64,000 bases of DNA, from NCBI GenBank assembly GCA_032158295.1, contig CM063260.1:2358501-2422500 (forward strand), given 5' to 3'. The DNA is from Pycnopodia helianthoides (Eukaryota > Echinodermata > Asteroidea > Forcipulatida > Asteriidae). The position numbers were made by a program, and so were the translations under genes. Positions 39,800 to 51,365 of this stretch are shown here, in pieces (position 1 is the stretch's first letter; each line of letters opens with the position of its first letter). The notes under the pieces are model-generated. The model saw only the letters and a list, made by a program, of their open reading frames with translations. It was not told where the DNA came from and did no database searches.

Positions 39800-41460
39800 T
39801 CACTTCCCGACCAGTATTGTTATGGTATTTTTATTAAATTTCTTTTACAAAATAAAATACATGTACGAACTTGCTTTAAAAATGGTTCCGAAAACCAAAT
39901 TTGGCAAGCTAAAATGAGAAATAATTTACTTAAATTACTTTGGCATAATTTCGTTGTGCTTTATAGCTACCTTCTTTGCTTAATTTGCTACATGATATAG
40001 GGCCAATAATCCTATGGTATTACACTGAGCTGGGTATTCTTCAACGATTTATAGCAAGAAAAGTTAAATAATTTGACTTGGTTTTTACACACGTTCTTCA
40101 AAGACTGAGGTCTTTTAAAAAAGAAACTCATCTGTCCTGAGAAATGCTTTTTGAACGATGAAATTTGAGATATTTTTGTAAAATTACTCACAAACGTATG
40201 CCAGCTTTAGAGCGGGTGTGACAAGAGATTATGTCCCCCCTACATGGCGAATTGTGTAGATTTTTCGTCTGATAGCGCCCTCTTTTGAAACAATTTCCTT
40301 TAGCCCATGTTGATTTATCGATAGGGAACACTTTGAGCGAAAACTTTGGGCGTGCGGCAGACGCGCGCGGTTGTGTCTCAATGACTTACGTGACCCAGTT
40401 TTTATAAAGCCGTTTGCCGGTAAGCAATGTGTTTGTGCTTGCTATAGATAGGTTGCAGTATGACGTAAATCGGCCATCTTTACGGGCAGTTTGGAACAAA
40501 CAGTCATGCGTTTCGTTTGAGAACGGCGTGCAGCACGCGCACATTTTACAAAACTCACTGCACGATTGGTTAGTGAACAACGCGGATGCGTTAATAAGTT
40601 GAGCGCTTGACGCATCTGCAAGCCAAAATGCACTTTCCCCGTAAAGATGGCGTCTACTGGGAACTATCTATAGCAGAAAGAAAACATGTGTAAACAAAAA
40701 TGTATTTCATAAAAGATCGAGAAGATTTTACAGCACGGCGTGTGCGTCATTTTGTATTTGCGTTGTTGTGCCACTCATGGTTTATTTTATAAAGTATTTG
40801 TATTGTGAGTTGTTCACATTCCCCTCAGCCAATTTGATTGTGTCCGCGTTAAAAATACAGATGTATTTTTGATTAATCCAGACCTAAGAACTATAGTCCA
40901 TTCTATTTTTTTCTTTTCACTCTCCTGCAAACGAAAATTGCGGGAAAGAATAGCTTGCCTTTTGCTTTGCTAACGGTTATCAGTGTTTATGTCAGAGAAA
41001 TTCTGCTAATGGCCGCCCCTGTGTCTTATTTCATAAAGCGCAGGGCCTGCCTTTATCCTCGCGGTTAAAGACAGGGGGCCAGTCTAGTGCCGAATTCGTG
41101 ATATTCATAATAGAGTGCGCCACCAGGAGGTTGTACCGGAGTGTCCATTTTTTGTCACGATGTATCACGGGCAAAAGTCGACAACGTTTTAAGAAAAAAA
41201 CTTATGTGTTTTTACTTTTTTCAAATATCAGGTTTTGGGCTTACGATACAAAAACATTTATCTTACTCATTTCTCAATCAAGCACAACTATTTCATGACC
41301 AACTTTATACCATAAATGTTGAGTGTAAGTCTGCAAGCATTATCATCTTCAACCAAACCATTGTTGCCTACTGCCTAGCCTGAGCATCTGACGTCACACT
41401 TCGAGGCTCGTGAATAACGCCAGATACCAGCTTGACCGGTTGTTGCCAAATGTACATTGC
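39800..41460. other. Gene-free interval with one inverted-repeat element
   Basis: No recognisable protein. At 40439-40674 inverted segments (CTATAGATAG with CCATCTTTACGGG, and CCCGTAAAGATGG with CTATCTATAG) mark a MITE-like element of about 236 bases. Confidence 0.6.
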
Positions 41461-41479
41461 GTTCATATAGAAGTATGAA

Positions 41480-42780
41480 TTGTTATTTTATCACCTTTCT
41501 GGCTGCTGTATACTTTGAACAGCCTGCTATTACAATGTTAAGATATTATTGGTAAAAATAAAATGTTTTTCAACGACAAATCGTTAAAATATCAGTACAA
41601 TGTTTCACAAAGTTGTTGTTAAAATTGTTGTTTTTCTTCTTCTTTCTTGAGTGTCATCCCAAAAAAGCAATTCTCCAATATCTAAAACGGAAATTTCCTT
41701 TCTTGTCTTCTCACCTCGGGGCTAGTCGGTAAGCATAAATTGCTTTTCTGAAAATCATCGACTGTACAAACCTGAATGAATAAACTTGAAGAATTGGAGA
41801 AGTCAAACCAATGTCATAGAGCTGAGGGTTACTCTTCCCACCTACAGATCGAAGAAGTAGCACTTATCTCTTGCCTTCATGTTTCCATCAGCAGCTTCGT
41901 GACGAGTCGCGTTGTTCAGCTGACAAACCATCTTCCCTGAGCCTTGTTCCATCAGCAGATTGAAGGAGCGACATCGGGGCTCTGATCGGCACGCCTTCCC
42001 GCACGACACCACACCATCAGCCCGTAGCTCCTTCATGACGTGACCGACCAGACACTGGGACTCAATGCGGCCATCAGTGCCGGTCTGTAGGCAGAATTTC
42101 TGGGTGCTGCTGACCGGCAGCTGGCATACTGCCGAGTTTTCATTCCAACACGAGGAGTCGTCCCATTGTGAGTGAAAATATGTCGCCATCAACGCGCAAT
42201 TATTGTCTTGAGCTCCTGATGATCCTCCAACATTATCGGGTTGGTTATTTTTCCAGTTTTCAAACCCAGTAGACCCTTCTCTAAATGGACAGTTCTGCCA
42301 CTTTCCCTCCTCCTCGATATCATGACATCCAATCCACAGGCTTTCCGACTTTCCGAACATCTCTTTATATCGTCCCCAAATATATTCGTGCTCGGATATT
42401 GAGCTTGGCACGGCAAGTGTTGCTCGTAACTGAGAACAAGTGTGATTTGCTCCATACCATGTCATTGGTATAGTTATAAATGAATAACAAGACTCGCCAA
42501 ATCGTTGCCACTCGGGAGGGCAGAGTGCTGCCATCAGATGGCCACAGTGTACACCCAGAACAAGAAGGAACACACCAGAGATTTTCATTGTAATAAAACA
42601 AGCCTCCACAATTTGTACTCAATTTCTGTTTCACTCTCTCTACCAGAATACCACAGCTGCTGTGAAGTCGACACTGGTTGCTCCGATCAAACTAGACACT
42701 GTTTTGTATTCAGCTACCGGTATTGAGCCTCAGTACCGTCTAAAAAAAGTTGCTATAGTAACAAAATTAAACAAAAACAC
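41480..42780. repeat. Segmental duplication, copy C (shorter)
   Basis: Matches copies A and B from about 32880 and 38345 onward (CAACGACAAATCGT), but the 3' flank of the lectin lacks the block equivalent to about 33053-33313. It contains lectin 3 and its upstream region. Confidence 0.8.
41842..42588 (-). CDS. Secreted C-type lectin with PAN/apple-like tail (lectin 3)
   Basis: 248 residues with the same domain order as lectins 1 and 2: signal peptide, C-type lectin domain, Cys-rich PAN/apple-like module. The loop after QPD is longer and different (NVGGSSGAQDNN), and the following strand reads ATYFHSQWDDSSCWNENSAVC. Outside this patch the protein is nearly the same as lectin 2, including the whole tail. 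One coding exon. The upstream region is tandemly duplicated at 42664-42908. Probable galactose-type ligand class from QPD; the changed loop suggests a different fine specificity. Confidence 0.88.
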   Translation of the reverse strand: MKISGVFLLVLGVHCGHLMAALCPPEWQRFGESCYSFITIPMTWYGANHTCSQLRATLAVPSSISEHEYIWGRYKEMFGKSESLWIGCHDIEEEGKWQNCPFREGSTGFENWKNNQPDNVGGSSGAQDNNCALMATYFHSQWDDSSCWNENSAVCQLPVSSTQKFCLQTGTDGRIESQCLVGHVMKELRADGVVSCGKACRSEPRCRSFNLLMEQGSGKMVCQLNNATRHEAADGNMKARDKCYFFDL

Positions 42781-42908
42781 AACAAGAAGTCAACACTGGT
42801 TGCTCCGATCAAACTAGACACTGTTTTGTATTTAGCTACCGGTATTGAGCCTCAGTACCGTCTAAAAAAAAAGTTGCTATAGTAACAAAATTAAACAAAA
42901 ACACAACA
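42664..42908 (-). repeat. Tandem duplication of the lectin 3 upstream region
   Basis: A unit of about 121 bases (GAAGTCGACACTGG through AAAAACACAACAA) is present twice, at 42664 and 42785. Lectins 1 and 2 have one copy each upstream of their starts, so the duplicated segment probably includes promoter sequence. Confidence 0.8.
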
Positions 42909-43047
42909 AACCTCTATTTTTGAGCATGATTACCGAATATCTGACCTTAGAAAAAACGATCATTAAAGTTTGAATCATTTTTGTTGTCGGTAAAATTAAT
43001 ACATTGTTGACGACACATCTCTTCCCGACCAGTACTGTTAAGGTATT

Positions 43048-43048
43048 A

Positions 43049-43133
<85 letters not shown>

Positions 43134-43227
43134 AAAACCAATGTTTTAAGATGCAATTCGACAAGTCTTTGGTGAATTTGTGTGTACGTGTTGTTGTTGT
43201 TGTTGTTGTTGTTGCTGTTGTTGTTGT
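43048..43227. repeat. (ATT)n and (TTG)n microsatellites
   Basis: Long ATT run to about 43131, then TTG run at about 43188-43227. They adjoin the LINE fossil downstream. Confidence 0.85.
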
Positions 43228-43239
43228 AATCTTTTTACT

Positions 43240-43735
43240 TTACCAGTAAGTATTAGGATTAAGTACAAATGTCTGCCTTTTCTGTATAAATCACTCACTA
43301 AACAATGCCCCTGCATAATTATATTGATGATCTTCTCAAACCATACAATCCTCCTCGCGAACTCCGGTCTTACAATTCTAACCTCCTTATTGAGCCCATA
43401 TCTAATCATTCATGGGGTAGACCGATCTTTCTCACACGCTGCCCCACGCCTGTGGAACAAACTGCCATCTGAAGTAAAATCATCTGTTTCTTTAACCCAA
43501 TTAAAAAAAAACTAAAGACTTATCTTTTCAATCAAGTATTTGAGTAATGGTTTGTTAAAACCTGTTTTTTTTTTTCTTTTTTTTTCTTCTTTACTTTATG
43601 ACTAATGTGTTCCGGATTTTTTTTTCTGAGCTTGATTATTGTACATTGTATATGTTATCGTTTGTATAAGCGCCGTGAGCACTTTTGTGGATTTGTGCGC
43701 TTTATAAGTTTTCATTAGTATTATTATTATCATGT
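43240..43735 (+). mobile_element. 3' end of a CR1/L2-like LINE
   Basis: The translated frame holds the typical end of a non-LTR reverse transcriptase ORF, DRSFSHAAPRLWNKLPSEV followed by TQLKK. A frame change in an A run then allows LKTYLF. The 3' end, AGCGCCGTGAGCACTTTTG then GCGCTTTATAAG with ATT repeats, resembles the SINE tails in this window. The rest of the ORF is missing (5' truncated). Confidence 0.7.
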
Positions 43736-43965
43736 GATCTTACTGGCATCTCCAAAAATACTTATACGAACTTGCTTTAAAAACTCATGCTTCCGAAAAC
43801 CAAAATATGGCAAGTTGAAATGAGAAATTGTTAAGCTGCTCCTCGTCTCAATATTTTACACACGGTCATTTACGTCGACGCGGTCAGACGGTATAGCGAT
43901 AATAAGTACGTTATGTACGCATCGGGCGGCTATGAAAGAGAGAGTGATGGGCGATGGGCCCAATT

Positions 43966-44153
43966 ACATAGAGCTGCTCTAAGCACAAAAAGTAGCTGAG
44001 CACAACAAAAGTATGCTTAATACCAGAATAAGGTTACCAGCCAAACTACCATGCCACAGGCACAACTCGTGACTGGTATCCTGCTCATTTCTGCTTAGCA
44101 GACAATTGTTAAGCAATGTTGTCTGCTTTAAGCAGCTCTATGAAATTGGGCCC
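43966..44153. mobile_element. GGGCCCAATTTCAT inverted-repeat element
   Basis: Ends GGGCCCAATTACATAGAGC and GCTCTATGAAATTGGGCCC. The interior has AGCACAAAAAGTAGCTGAGC, shared with the degenerate copy at 15323-15493. Confidence 0.75.
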
Positions 44154-44451
44154 TGGTGATATTGACAGCAAACCGATTAGATATCAATACTCCATCATGG
44201 AATACCTCGATTCACCCGATGATTAATGGTTTACGCGTGACTTGTTTAAAGTGATATTAAAACGCCTTTGTACATTTCAATATTTATGTTGAAGAGAGTA
44301 TACCCATCAAACCGATACTTATCGGGAAGCCATGCTTCAGCAAAGCGGCAGGGCCTAGCCAGGGGAAAAAAAATCTACTTATGAAGCAAACAAAAAAATA
44401 CAAGTAAGCGACAGTTAAAATGAGTGGGTGTTTTTGAATGTGTACTTAAGG

Positions 44452-44731
<280 letters not shown>

Positions 44732-45283
44732 AACATGGGAGAAAAAGAAGTGAATTTGACAAAAAACTGTTTTGTAGAAGACAATATTACTGATATCTGT
44801 ATTAGAAAAGGTGAGTTTTAGTCGCATTTCAAATTATCCTTAACATTTACGAGTAACATTTTTATAGCAAGAAAATATTCTGATAAATTGCTATCTTCAA
44901 TGGCTGTGATACCTAATAAATTCCCATCACACAGCAGTAGAAAAACACAGTGATACGTACAATCAATTCAACACCAACAATAGTTTATTTCAGTTCGAGT
45001 ATTTTATTTTCCCCAAAGAGATTGAATGTTCATTTTAACCATTAGTTTTTGAGAGACGGGAGGTGGACACTTATTTTGCTTGTACAGAATTCAGAAGAAA
45101 GCTATCGCTAGGTGGCAGCAGACTTCTACCCGATAGTCCTGGGAACTGTGCGTGTAATTTAAAAGTTGCTCAGAGCTCTGCAAATAGTGCAAACTTACCG
45201 CATGACCCTTTTGCCAAAGCTTACAAAGGTCTTTGAGTATCGCAAATTTTAATAATAGATCAGTTTATCACCTTTCTGCTTAC

Positions 45284-45289
45284 TTTATT
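45284..45289 (-). promoter_or_regulatory. Polyadenylation signal of protease 1
   Basis: AATAAA on the minus strand, 129 bases beyond the stop codon of the serine protease gene at 45418-48855. Confidence 0.5.
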
Positions 45290-45417
45290 TTCTCAACTCA
45301 AAACACACTGAAACTCGCAATAGATCGAAAACAATTCAACAAAATTTTCCAGCACTATTAAGCAGATTTGGGTCAATCATTTTCAATCGTTAGTTTTCGT
45401 AGGAGGGTGGCTACTTT

Positions 45418-48400
45418 TTAGCAGGTGACGTCACCTCCTGAATTGGTTGATAACCAGTCGCAATAATTAGCAACGCGCATGTAGATACCCGGATACCCGG
45501 GATTGCTACAGCCCCAAGTCCAGCTGACCGTCCCTTCGAGAGTCACACCTTGCTTGTGAACGTTGTCATCGTAGTTGCTCACGAGAGGGCCTCCACTGTC
45601 TCCCTGTTGAAAGCAAAACACCCAAAATTATCAAAAGATCTGTTTCGCTCGGTTCAAGCGCCTCATCCAGAAACGCTGGGATCAACCTCGTCTCCATGGT
45701 TTACTTTATTTCCAACCATGTTTACAGTAAACCCTGGGAGGGAAACTCCTTACTTGGACCATAAGGGACTATAAATAAGGAGACTGTTCTCTATTATTTG
45801 GTTCTTACCAAGCAGGCGTCATTCGTTGAAATGAATTAAGAAAGAGACATAAACTGTTCTCTATTATTCAGTTCTACCAAGCAGTCGTTATTCATTCAAA
45901 GAAACTCACACAAGGACACAGAAACTGTTCTCTATTATTGGGTTCTTACCAAGCAGGCGTCCTTGCCATACGTCCCCACACACATCATGTTATCTGTGAT
46001 AGCAATCCCCGTGTACCAGGAATCACACAATGCTCGATCTACCACCACCACATCCACCTGTCTCAACTCCCAAACCAAGCTACCCCAGCCTGGAAAAAGA
46101 AAAAAGAATAACAATTCGAATGCTTTATTAAAACAATAATAAAAATGATAAAGCGGAATCCAGTTTCTACCTTTGGTCAAATCTCATTACGGAGCGGTCA
46201 TTAACGAAATTCTATCCCCATATCCACTGTTTACCGTTTTAAAGCCCTGACATTATGTGTGATTAAAAAAAAACAATGGAATTGAAACCATGAATGAACT
46301 CACCTGATGTACTGCCCCAGCCACTGACAAGTAGAGTAACTCCCTCTGCAGGATCGCTGCCTTTCTTGGCGATGCCGATGGGCTCGACGTTGCTGCTGAG
46401 CACCGCCTCGGTCTCAAGCTCGATGAGCGAGATGTCATCGTCGTACGTGTTGACGTCGAACCCGGGATGGGGTCGAAACGTCCCCTTGATGATCTGTGTA
46501 CCCGCATCGTCTTTCAGATTGGTGTACCCGAGGCCAACAAACACTGAGGTGGCCCTGGAAACATGCAGAAACACGTCTTATGAACCAAACTGTGTATTAA
46601 TTTTCAGTGCTTGGTGCTGGATGAAAAAAGAGGCATGCTTTGTCGGCCATTTTGAATTCAGTGGTTACCTTTAATCACCGTCATGTCATAAACGGCATTT
46701 GACTATCCTCAAATTTGACAATAAAATTTATAATATTAGAACAATTTTCTCCGTCTTGGAGACAAAAGCTCCTCGGGAGAACGTGCTTGGTTGGTGCAAC
46801 AAACACGCACATTGTCTTGTCTTGAACATACCCTTGGCTGCAGTGAGCAGATGTGATGACCCATCTTTTGTGCACCAGGACACCGGCGCAGAATTGGTCA
46901 GAGCCGTGGTCCGATGACAGAAGAGCCGCCTGGTAAGGGCGGCTTCCCACCGGGGACTCCACCCCTCCCATGATCCTCTCTGAGGGTGGGATAGCTACAG
47001 GAGGGGGAAAGATAAAAACTCAAAAATTGTATCAGTTTTACTTCATTTGTAAAGATTAGAAGAACCCAGTGGCCCTCAGGAAAAGGGTATTTGATCAGTG
47101 TGTGAGAACCAAACATTGACTTTATAGGAGCAGAAACACGGACAACCTAAACACGGTTTGAGCAATGGAGAGACTGACACTGGGTCAGCTAGATGTATAA
47201 TCAGACGCAAATAACTGGAGTTGGGGAAATCATAGAAGCAGTCAAACAAGCTAGATGGGTGTGGGCTGGACAAAATGGCTACTGAACAGACAAACAGGTG
47301 GACAACAAGACTTATTGGTTGGCATCCACGGACCGGATTAAAGGAGAAGAGGCCAACAAAGACGAATGTTGAGGGATGCGATTATAAAGATCTTATGCAG
47401 GAACAGTGTGGATAAGAACAGCAATTACAGAAATAGGGTTGAATGTAGTTTTCATGTGGAGGCCTGCCTCTTGAATCGGGTTACTGAAATGATAACACTA
47501 AAACCATCTCGAATCACGTTCTTTCTTATTTTGTATGGGAAGTTGCCAATTAAAAAATAAGTCGTAAAAACGGGTTACCCAAGTTGATGGCTAAGAAGTT
47601 GGAACTGGGATAAAAGAAGAGTGCATCAAAGAGAAGACTTGGCAATTGATTGGGAAGTGGGACGGGACATAAAGGGCAGAGGGATGTGATGTCGAAATTA
47701 GAATGTGGGTTCGAATCCTAAGAGTGCATGTAAAATCTTGTATAACCTAGAAATTTGTTTTTGTAGAAACATTTTCATCCGAAAACTAGCTACCAGAGCA
47801 CAGAAGATGAAGTATCTTTATTCGTGTATTTCTTGGGGAAAAATTTACGGTCAGTTGGAAATCAGTTTAGTAAACAAAGAGTTAGCTGCTGTTTTTTTAA
47901 TTAAAAAAATATTAAAATATTTCTGGTAATGAAACCAAGGATGCCTTATAAGTGAACTTATATCACTGCAGCTCGCCTGAGGAAAGCTGTAAACACGGCT
48001 GGCTATGTGAACCAAAAACACCGGGGTTAACCCCGGCCCTACTATCCTACCACGTTAAGTGTTCTGGGTTATTTTACGTGCACTACCCATCCTAGTACAT
48101 GTGTACACTACACGGGACCGTTGGCTGAATGTCCCATCCGAAGGTTAAAGCAATTACGATAAAAAAGAGCATGGCCAAGGACACAAGTGCCACAACGGGG
48201 ACTCGAACCCACACTCTGCAGATCAGAAGCAACAGAGCTTGAGTCCGGTGCTCGTATAACCGCTCGGCCATGACCCGCCAAATAGCGGTTTTTTTTTAAA
48301 ATTCTTTTTTTCTGGAAAAATTCACTGCCAATTAGTAATCAATTAAATGGAAGGTTAGCTACTATTTGTGTTAGTATTATTTTTTGTTGTTGAAAAATTA

Positions 48401-48855
48401 AGATGCATGAAGGTTTGTTTTTTGACGAGCAAGTCATCTAGATGGGATGTCATGGCCGAGTGGTTTAGAGATTCATGTTCTGGTGGTCGAGTCATCGGGG
48501 TGTGGGTTAGAATCCCGGTCATGACACTTGTGTCCTTCAGCAAGATGCTTTACTATATTTGCTTCTCTTCACCCAGGGGTATAAATGGGTACCTGCGAGG
48601 GTAGAGGTTGATATTGTGTATGAAAAAAGCCTTTGGTGCGCCACGGCAGCACAGGGCTGTATACTCCCCAGGGAGCCGTGAAAGATTGCAGGAAAGTTAT
48701 TGGCCCATTGACCAGGGCACTAGTGTAAAAGAGCATTGAAACATTATTGTAACATGCGCTATATAAGAACCAGTTATTATTATATTATATTATATATACG
48801 GTGAATTCTTACCAAATGCCAGAGACAGGCAGGCGAGGAACACGATGACTCTCAT
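45418..48855 (-). CDS. Secreted trypsin-like serine protease 1
   Basis: 260-residue S1-family protease in five exons: 48813-48855 (signal peptide, [15 protein letters not shown]), 46832-46994, 46304-46554, 45950-46089, 45418-45603. A short propeptide AIPPSER precedes the activation site R/IMGG. Triad: His in SAHC, Asp in YDDDISLI, Ser in GDSGGP. Asp189 (KDACLGDS) predicts cleavage after Arg or Lys. However, the segment SWTWGC puts Thr at position 216, where trypsins have Gly, and residue 192 is Leu instead of Gln. Gly226 is kept (YPGIY). Expected disulfide cysteines are present. Splice phases 1,2,1,0 match protease 2. Likely digestive or immune, extracellular. Confidence 0.9.
45784..45960 (-). 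repeat. Tandem copies of protease exon 4 end and splice donor
   Basis: The real exon 4 end and donor (minus strand ACGCCTGCTTG|GTAAGAACC, about 45943-45960) are repeated with flanking text CTGTTCTCTATTATT near 45852-45893 and 45784-45820. Each copy keeps a donor-like GGTAAGAAC or GGTAGAAC. Confidence 0.8.
47149..47690 (+). mobile_element. RTE-like LINE fossil
   Basis: Frames contain [22 protein letters not shown], then [13 protein letters not shown] and [11 protein letters not shown]. These match the usual C-terminal order of RTE-type reverse transcriptase ORFs (W.WAGH, RW..R...W.PR, RW.DDI). Several frameshifts and stops show it is dead. It lies in intron 1 of protease 1. Confidence 0.6.
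48050..48280 (-). mobile_element. tRNA-derived SINE (minus)
   Basis: The minus strand reads GGTCATGGCCGAGCGG (A-box-like), then GTGTGGGTTCGAGTCCCCG (B box), then CACTTGTGTCCTTGGCC. It has an inverse partner at 48445-48800. Confidence 0.7.
48445..48800 (+). mobile_element. tRNA-derived SINE (plus)
   Basis: Head: GTCATGGCCGAGTGGTTTAG and GTGGGTTAGAATCCCGG. Body: CACTTGTGTCCTTCAGC and GGGTACCTGCGAGGG. 3' end: GCGCTATATAAGAACC with ATTATT. The tail matches the 43240 LINE and the 9041 SINE. Confidence 0.75.
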
Positions 48856-48944
48856 GGTGTTGGAGGTGATGTCAGGCAGAAGAGCGATGAGAAATTGAGA
48901 ACAGCTGCAAAATGTCCCGACCTATTATTGCCGCAATAATTCTG

Positions 48945-48954
48945 TTATCATATA
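48945..48954 (-). promoter_or_regulatory. TATA-like box of protease 1
   Basis: TATATGATAA on the minus strand about 95 bases before the ATG. Protease 2 has a TATA box at nearly the same distance. Confidence 0.45.
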
Positions 48955-49800
48955 TTTTTTTTCGTCGTTTGGCTGATTATTTTTGCAGATTGTTCATGAA
49001 CAGCTTCCAGCTGCGAATCATGTAAATCTAATGATAATGAAAATGCACTTGAATTTGTTTCAAGGGTGCACACAACATTGTTTGATTGTAATTTAAAAAG
49101 GAAATCACAAAACTTGCACATATCATTTTTGGAGGTCATGGTGGAAAAACTTCCCTTGAAATATTTTTGCTTGAAATGCTGCGATAACAAATTTCTATAT
49201 CTTTAGTGAAAAAGCAACAAGAGCAAACCAAAACACAAAAACACTCCAACAAAACAATGTTTTCATTGCTTCGTGTTTTGAACTCGCGGTATCACAACAT
49301 GGCTGAAACCGGTGAAACTGCTGATAGTATAAAAAATATGGTGAAGGGATTCCCTCCGAATTAATATGGTTTGCTTAATTTTTCACCCCCAAATTTGAAG
49401 CTGAGATACGAGAAAGATTTCTGAGGGTGTGCCCTCGCTAAACGTGGATTGGTTCGACGTTCTTTTGAAAATACCGCTGTTGACAGTTTGTTGCTGTTTT
49501 CTCAGCAAATATACACTGTATTCAGCTGAAACTTTCACATGTGACTTTTGTTGTAACGTTCTTTATAATTTTGCCGATAAATCAGCAATACGTTGACAAA
49601 AAAAAAAAAACCTATGACTCTACCTTCATATTTTCGCGTATTTCATACGAATTTTTCTTTTGGAACGGAGTTCACAAAATTGTAATACGTCTGCGAGGGT
49701 CGATACATGAAGACATAATTTTGATTGCATGGTTTGTACAATTATAGGTCCCTTTAGTTGGTGAACATTTTTCACCAGCTAGCTTTTTTTTTCTTCATTA

Positions 49801-50092
49801 AAACAATTTCGAATACTTTTTTAACGATGTATTTGTATAACTTCTGTAAGGAAACACATGTTGTCGCAAAGCCAAATAAACTAATCAGATATATATATAT
49901 ACGAGTCTGGTTTTTATCAGATATCTCGCTAGTATAAAATAGGTTAACAATTTCGAATACTTTTTTTACGATGTATTTGTATAACTTCTGTAAGGAAACA
50001 CATGTTGTCGCAAAGCCAAATAAACTAATCAGATATATATATAACAAGTCTGGTTTTTATCAGATATCTCGCTAATATAAAATAGGTTAACA
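49801..50092. repeat. Two-copy tandem duplication of about 146 bases
   Basis: The block from ACAATTTCGAATACTTTTTT through ATAAAATAGGTTA occurs twice in direct order with very few differences. ORFs in it are repeats of each other. The surrounding 49000-50860 has no recognised gene. Confidence 0.85.
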
Positions 50093-50863
50093 AGATAGTG
50101 ATAACACACAAACAAGACAAGTTAAACAATTTTGATAATCTAAATAAGATAGCCAACTAAAAGGTCAGTGGTACAAGGAAAGTAAACGGCGGTACAAAGT
50201 ACGCTATACCTGCTCCATTGTTTGAATAAAGTTGATAACAACGTGTTTATTGCACAAGTTTCTTTATTGGGAAATCGTGCGTAATTACTAACTTTTTTGT
50301 TGAATGACTTTGAAATGGAGGAAAAAAAGTTAATGAAAAGTTAAATCCGTGAGATTTATATTTAGAACTCGTTTTTCGATAAGTTTGTTTGTTCTGAGAA
50401 AACTATATCTTCAAAAATTTTTCAATAACCCGAATTTTTATAAAACGAGAGAAAATTAAGGCCTCGGAGGCTTTGCTATAAAAATTTAACTTTGACAATC
50501 TATTAAAAACTGTTGCCAATTTTCCATACAATCGGCGGCGGCACCAGACATGATTATCTTTGGGGAGGGCGGGGGAGGGGGGGGGCTAGAGTGTAAAAAC
50601 TTAAATTTAAGGAAGAAAACATTAATCTATGATCTAATTTTCTACTGCTAAAAAAGCATTGAAATATCACAATGACAGACTTACACCGCGAACGCAATTT
50701 CTTTTGGTAATCTTATTCATATATTTTACACAGTCCAATCCCACACGCCTGTTCCAGAATGTTTAGAGCGACTGGTAGGAAACTCCTGTCGTTAATCCAG
50801 CAGGATCTGGGCTTTTCTAAACGTCAGCAGGGAGGGGATACTGCGGGGAGTAAGGAAGCACTG

Positions 50864-51109
50864 CAGCAGCAGCAGTAGTCTTGATTGGCGACGTTCATTT
50901 TGTTTATTAACGTAGTGCGATATCGCAACACGAATTACTGGAGAAGATATATCTGTATCACACAAACATCTGAATCAAAACGTTGTTTCGATCCAGATTT
51001 ATAGACTTGCCCAGTCCTTTCGAGTCAAACTCCAAAACAGTAAATGTAGCGCCCTCTACCGGTGGCTAATACAAAAAACAGCGTCGCCAATCAAGACTAG
51101 CAGCAGCAG
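50864..51109. mobile_element. Inverted-repeat element (AGTCTTGATTGGCGACG)
   Basis: Ends GTAGTCTTGATTGGCGACG and CGTCGCCAATCAAGACTAG, both beside CAGCAGCAG. No coding content. Confidence 0.7.
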
Positions 51110-51154
51110 AGGAATGCAGTGCTTGACGACAACTGTTGGGAGTTACAGCTCGTG

Positions 51155-51365
51155 TACACTCGGGGTCAGAATTGGTTCACGAGTCCCTTGGGGGCCCTGA
51201 CCCATTTCCAGCTCAGTATGACCCGGAATTTCTGCCAAAATGGACCAGAAGTGGGTCAAACTGACGCAGAATCCGAGTTACAATCCCATTTTTATTACCA
51301 CGTTCCGGGTCAGTCTAATACCCGGACCTGGGACAGGCCCTCCCCCGGGACCCGGAATCCGTATG
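51155..51365. repeat. GGGTCA/GACCCGG-rich repeat
   Basis: Repeated GGGTCA, TGACCCGG and CCCGGGACC words, like the surroundings of the hairpin at 28938-29280. An ORF here (51119-51439) has no recognisable protein features. Confidence 0.5.
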
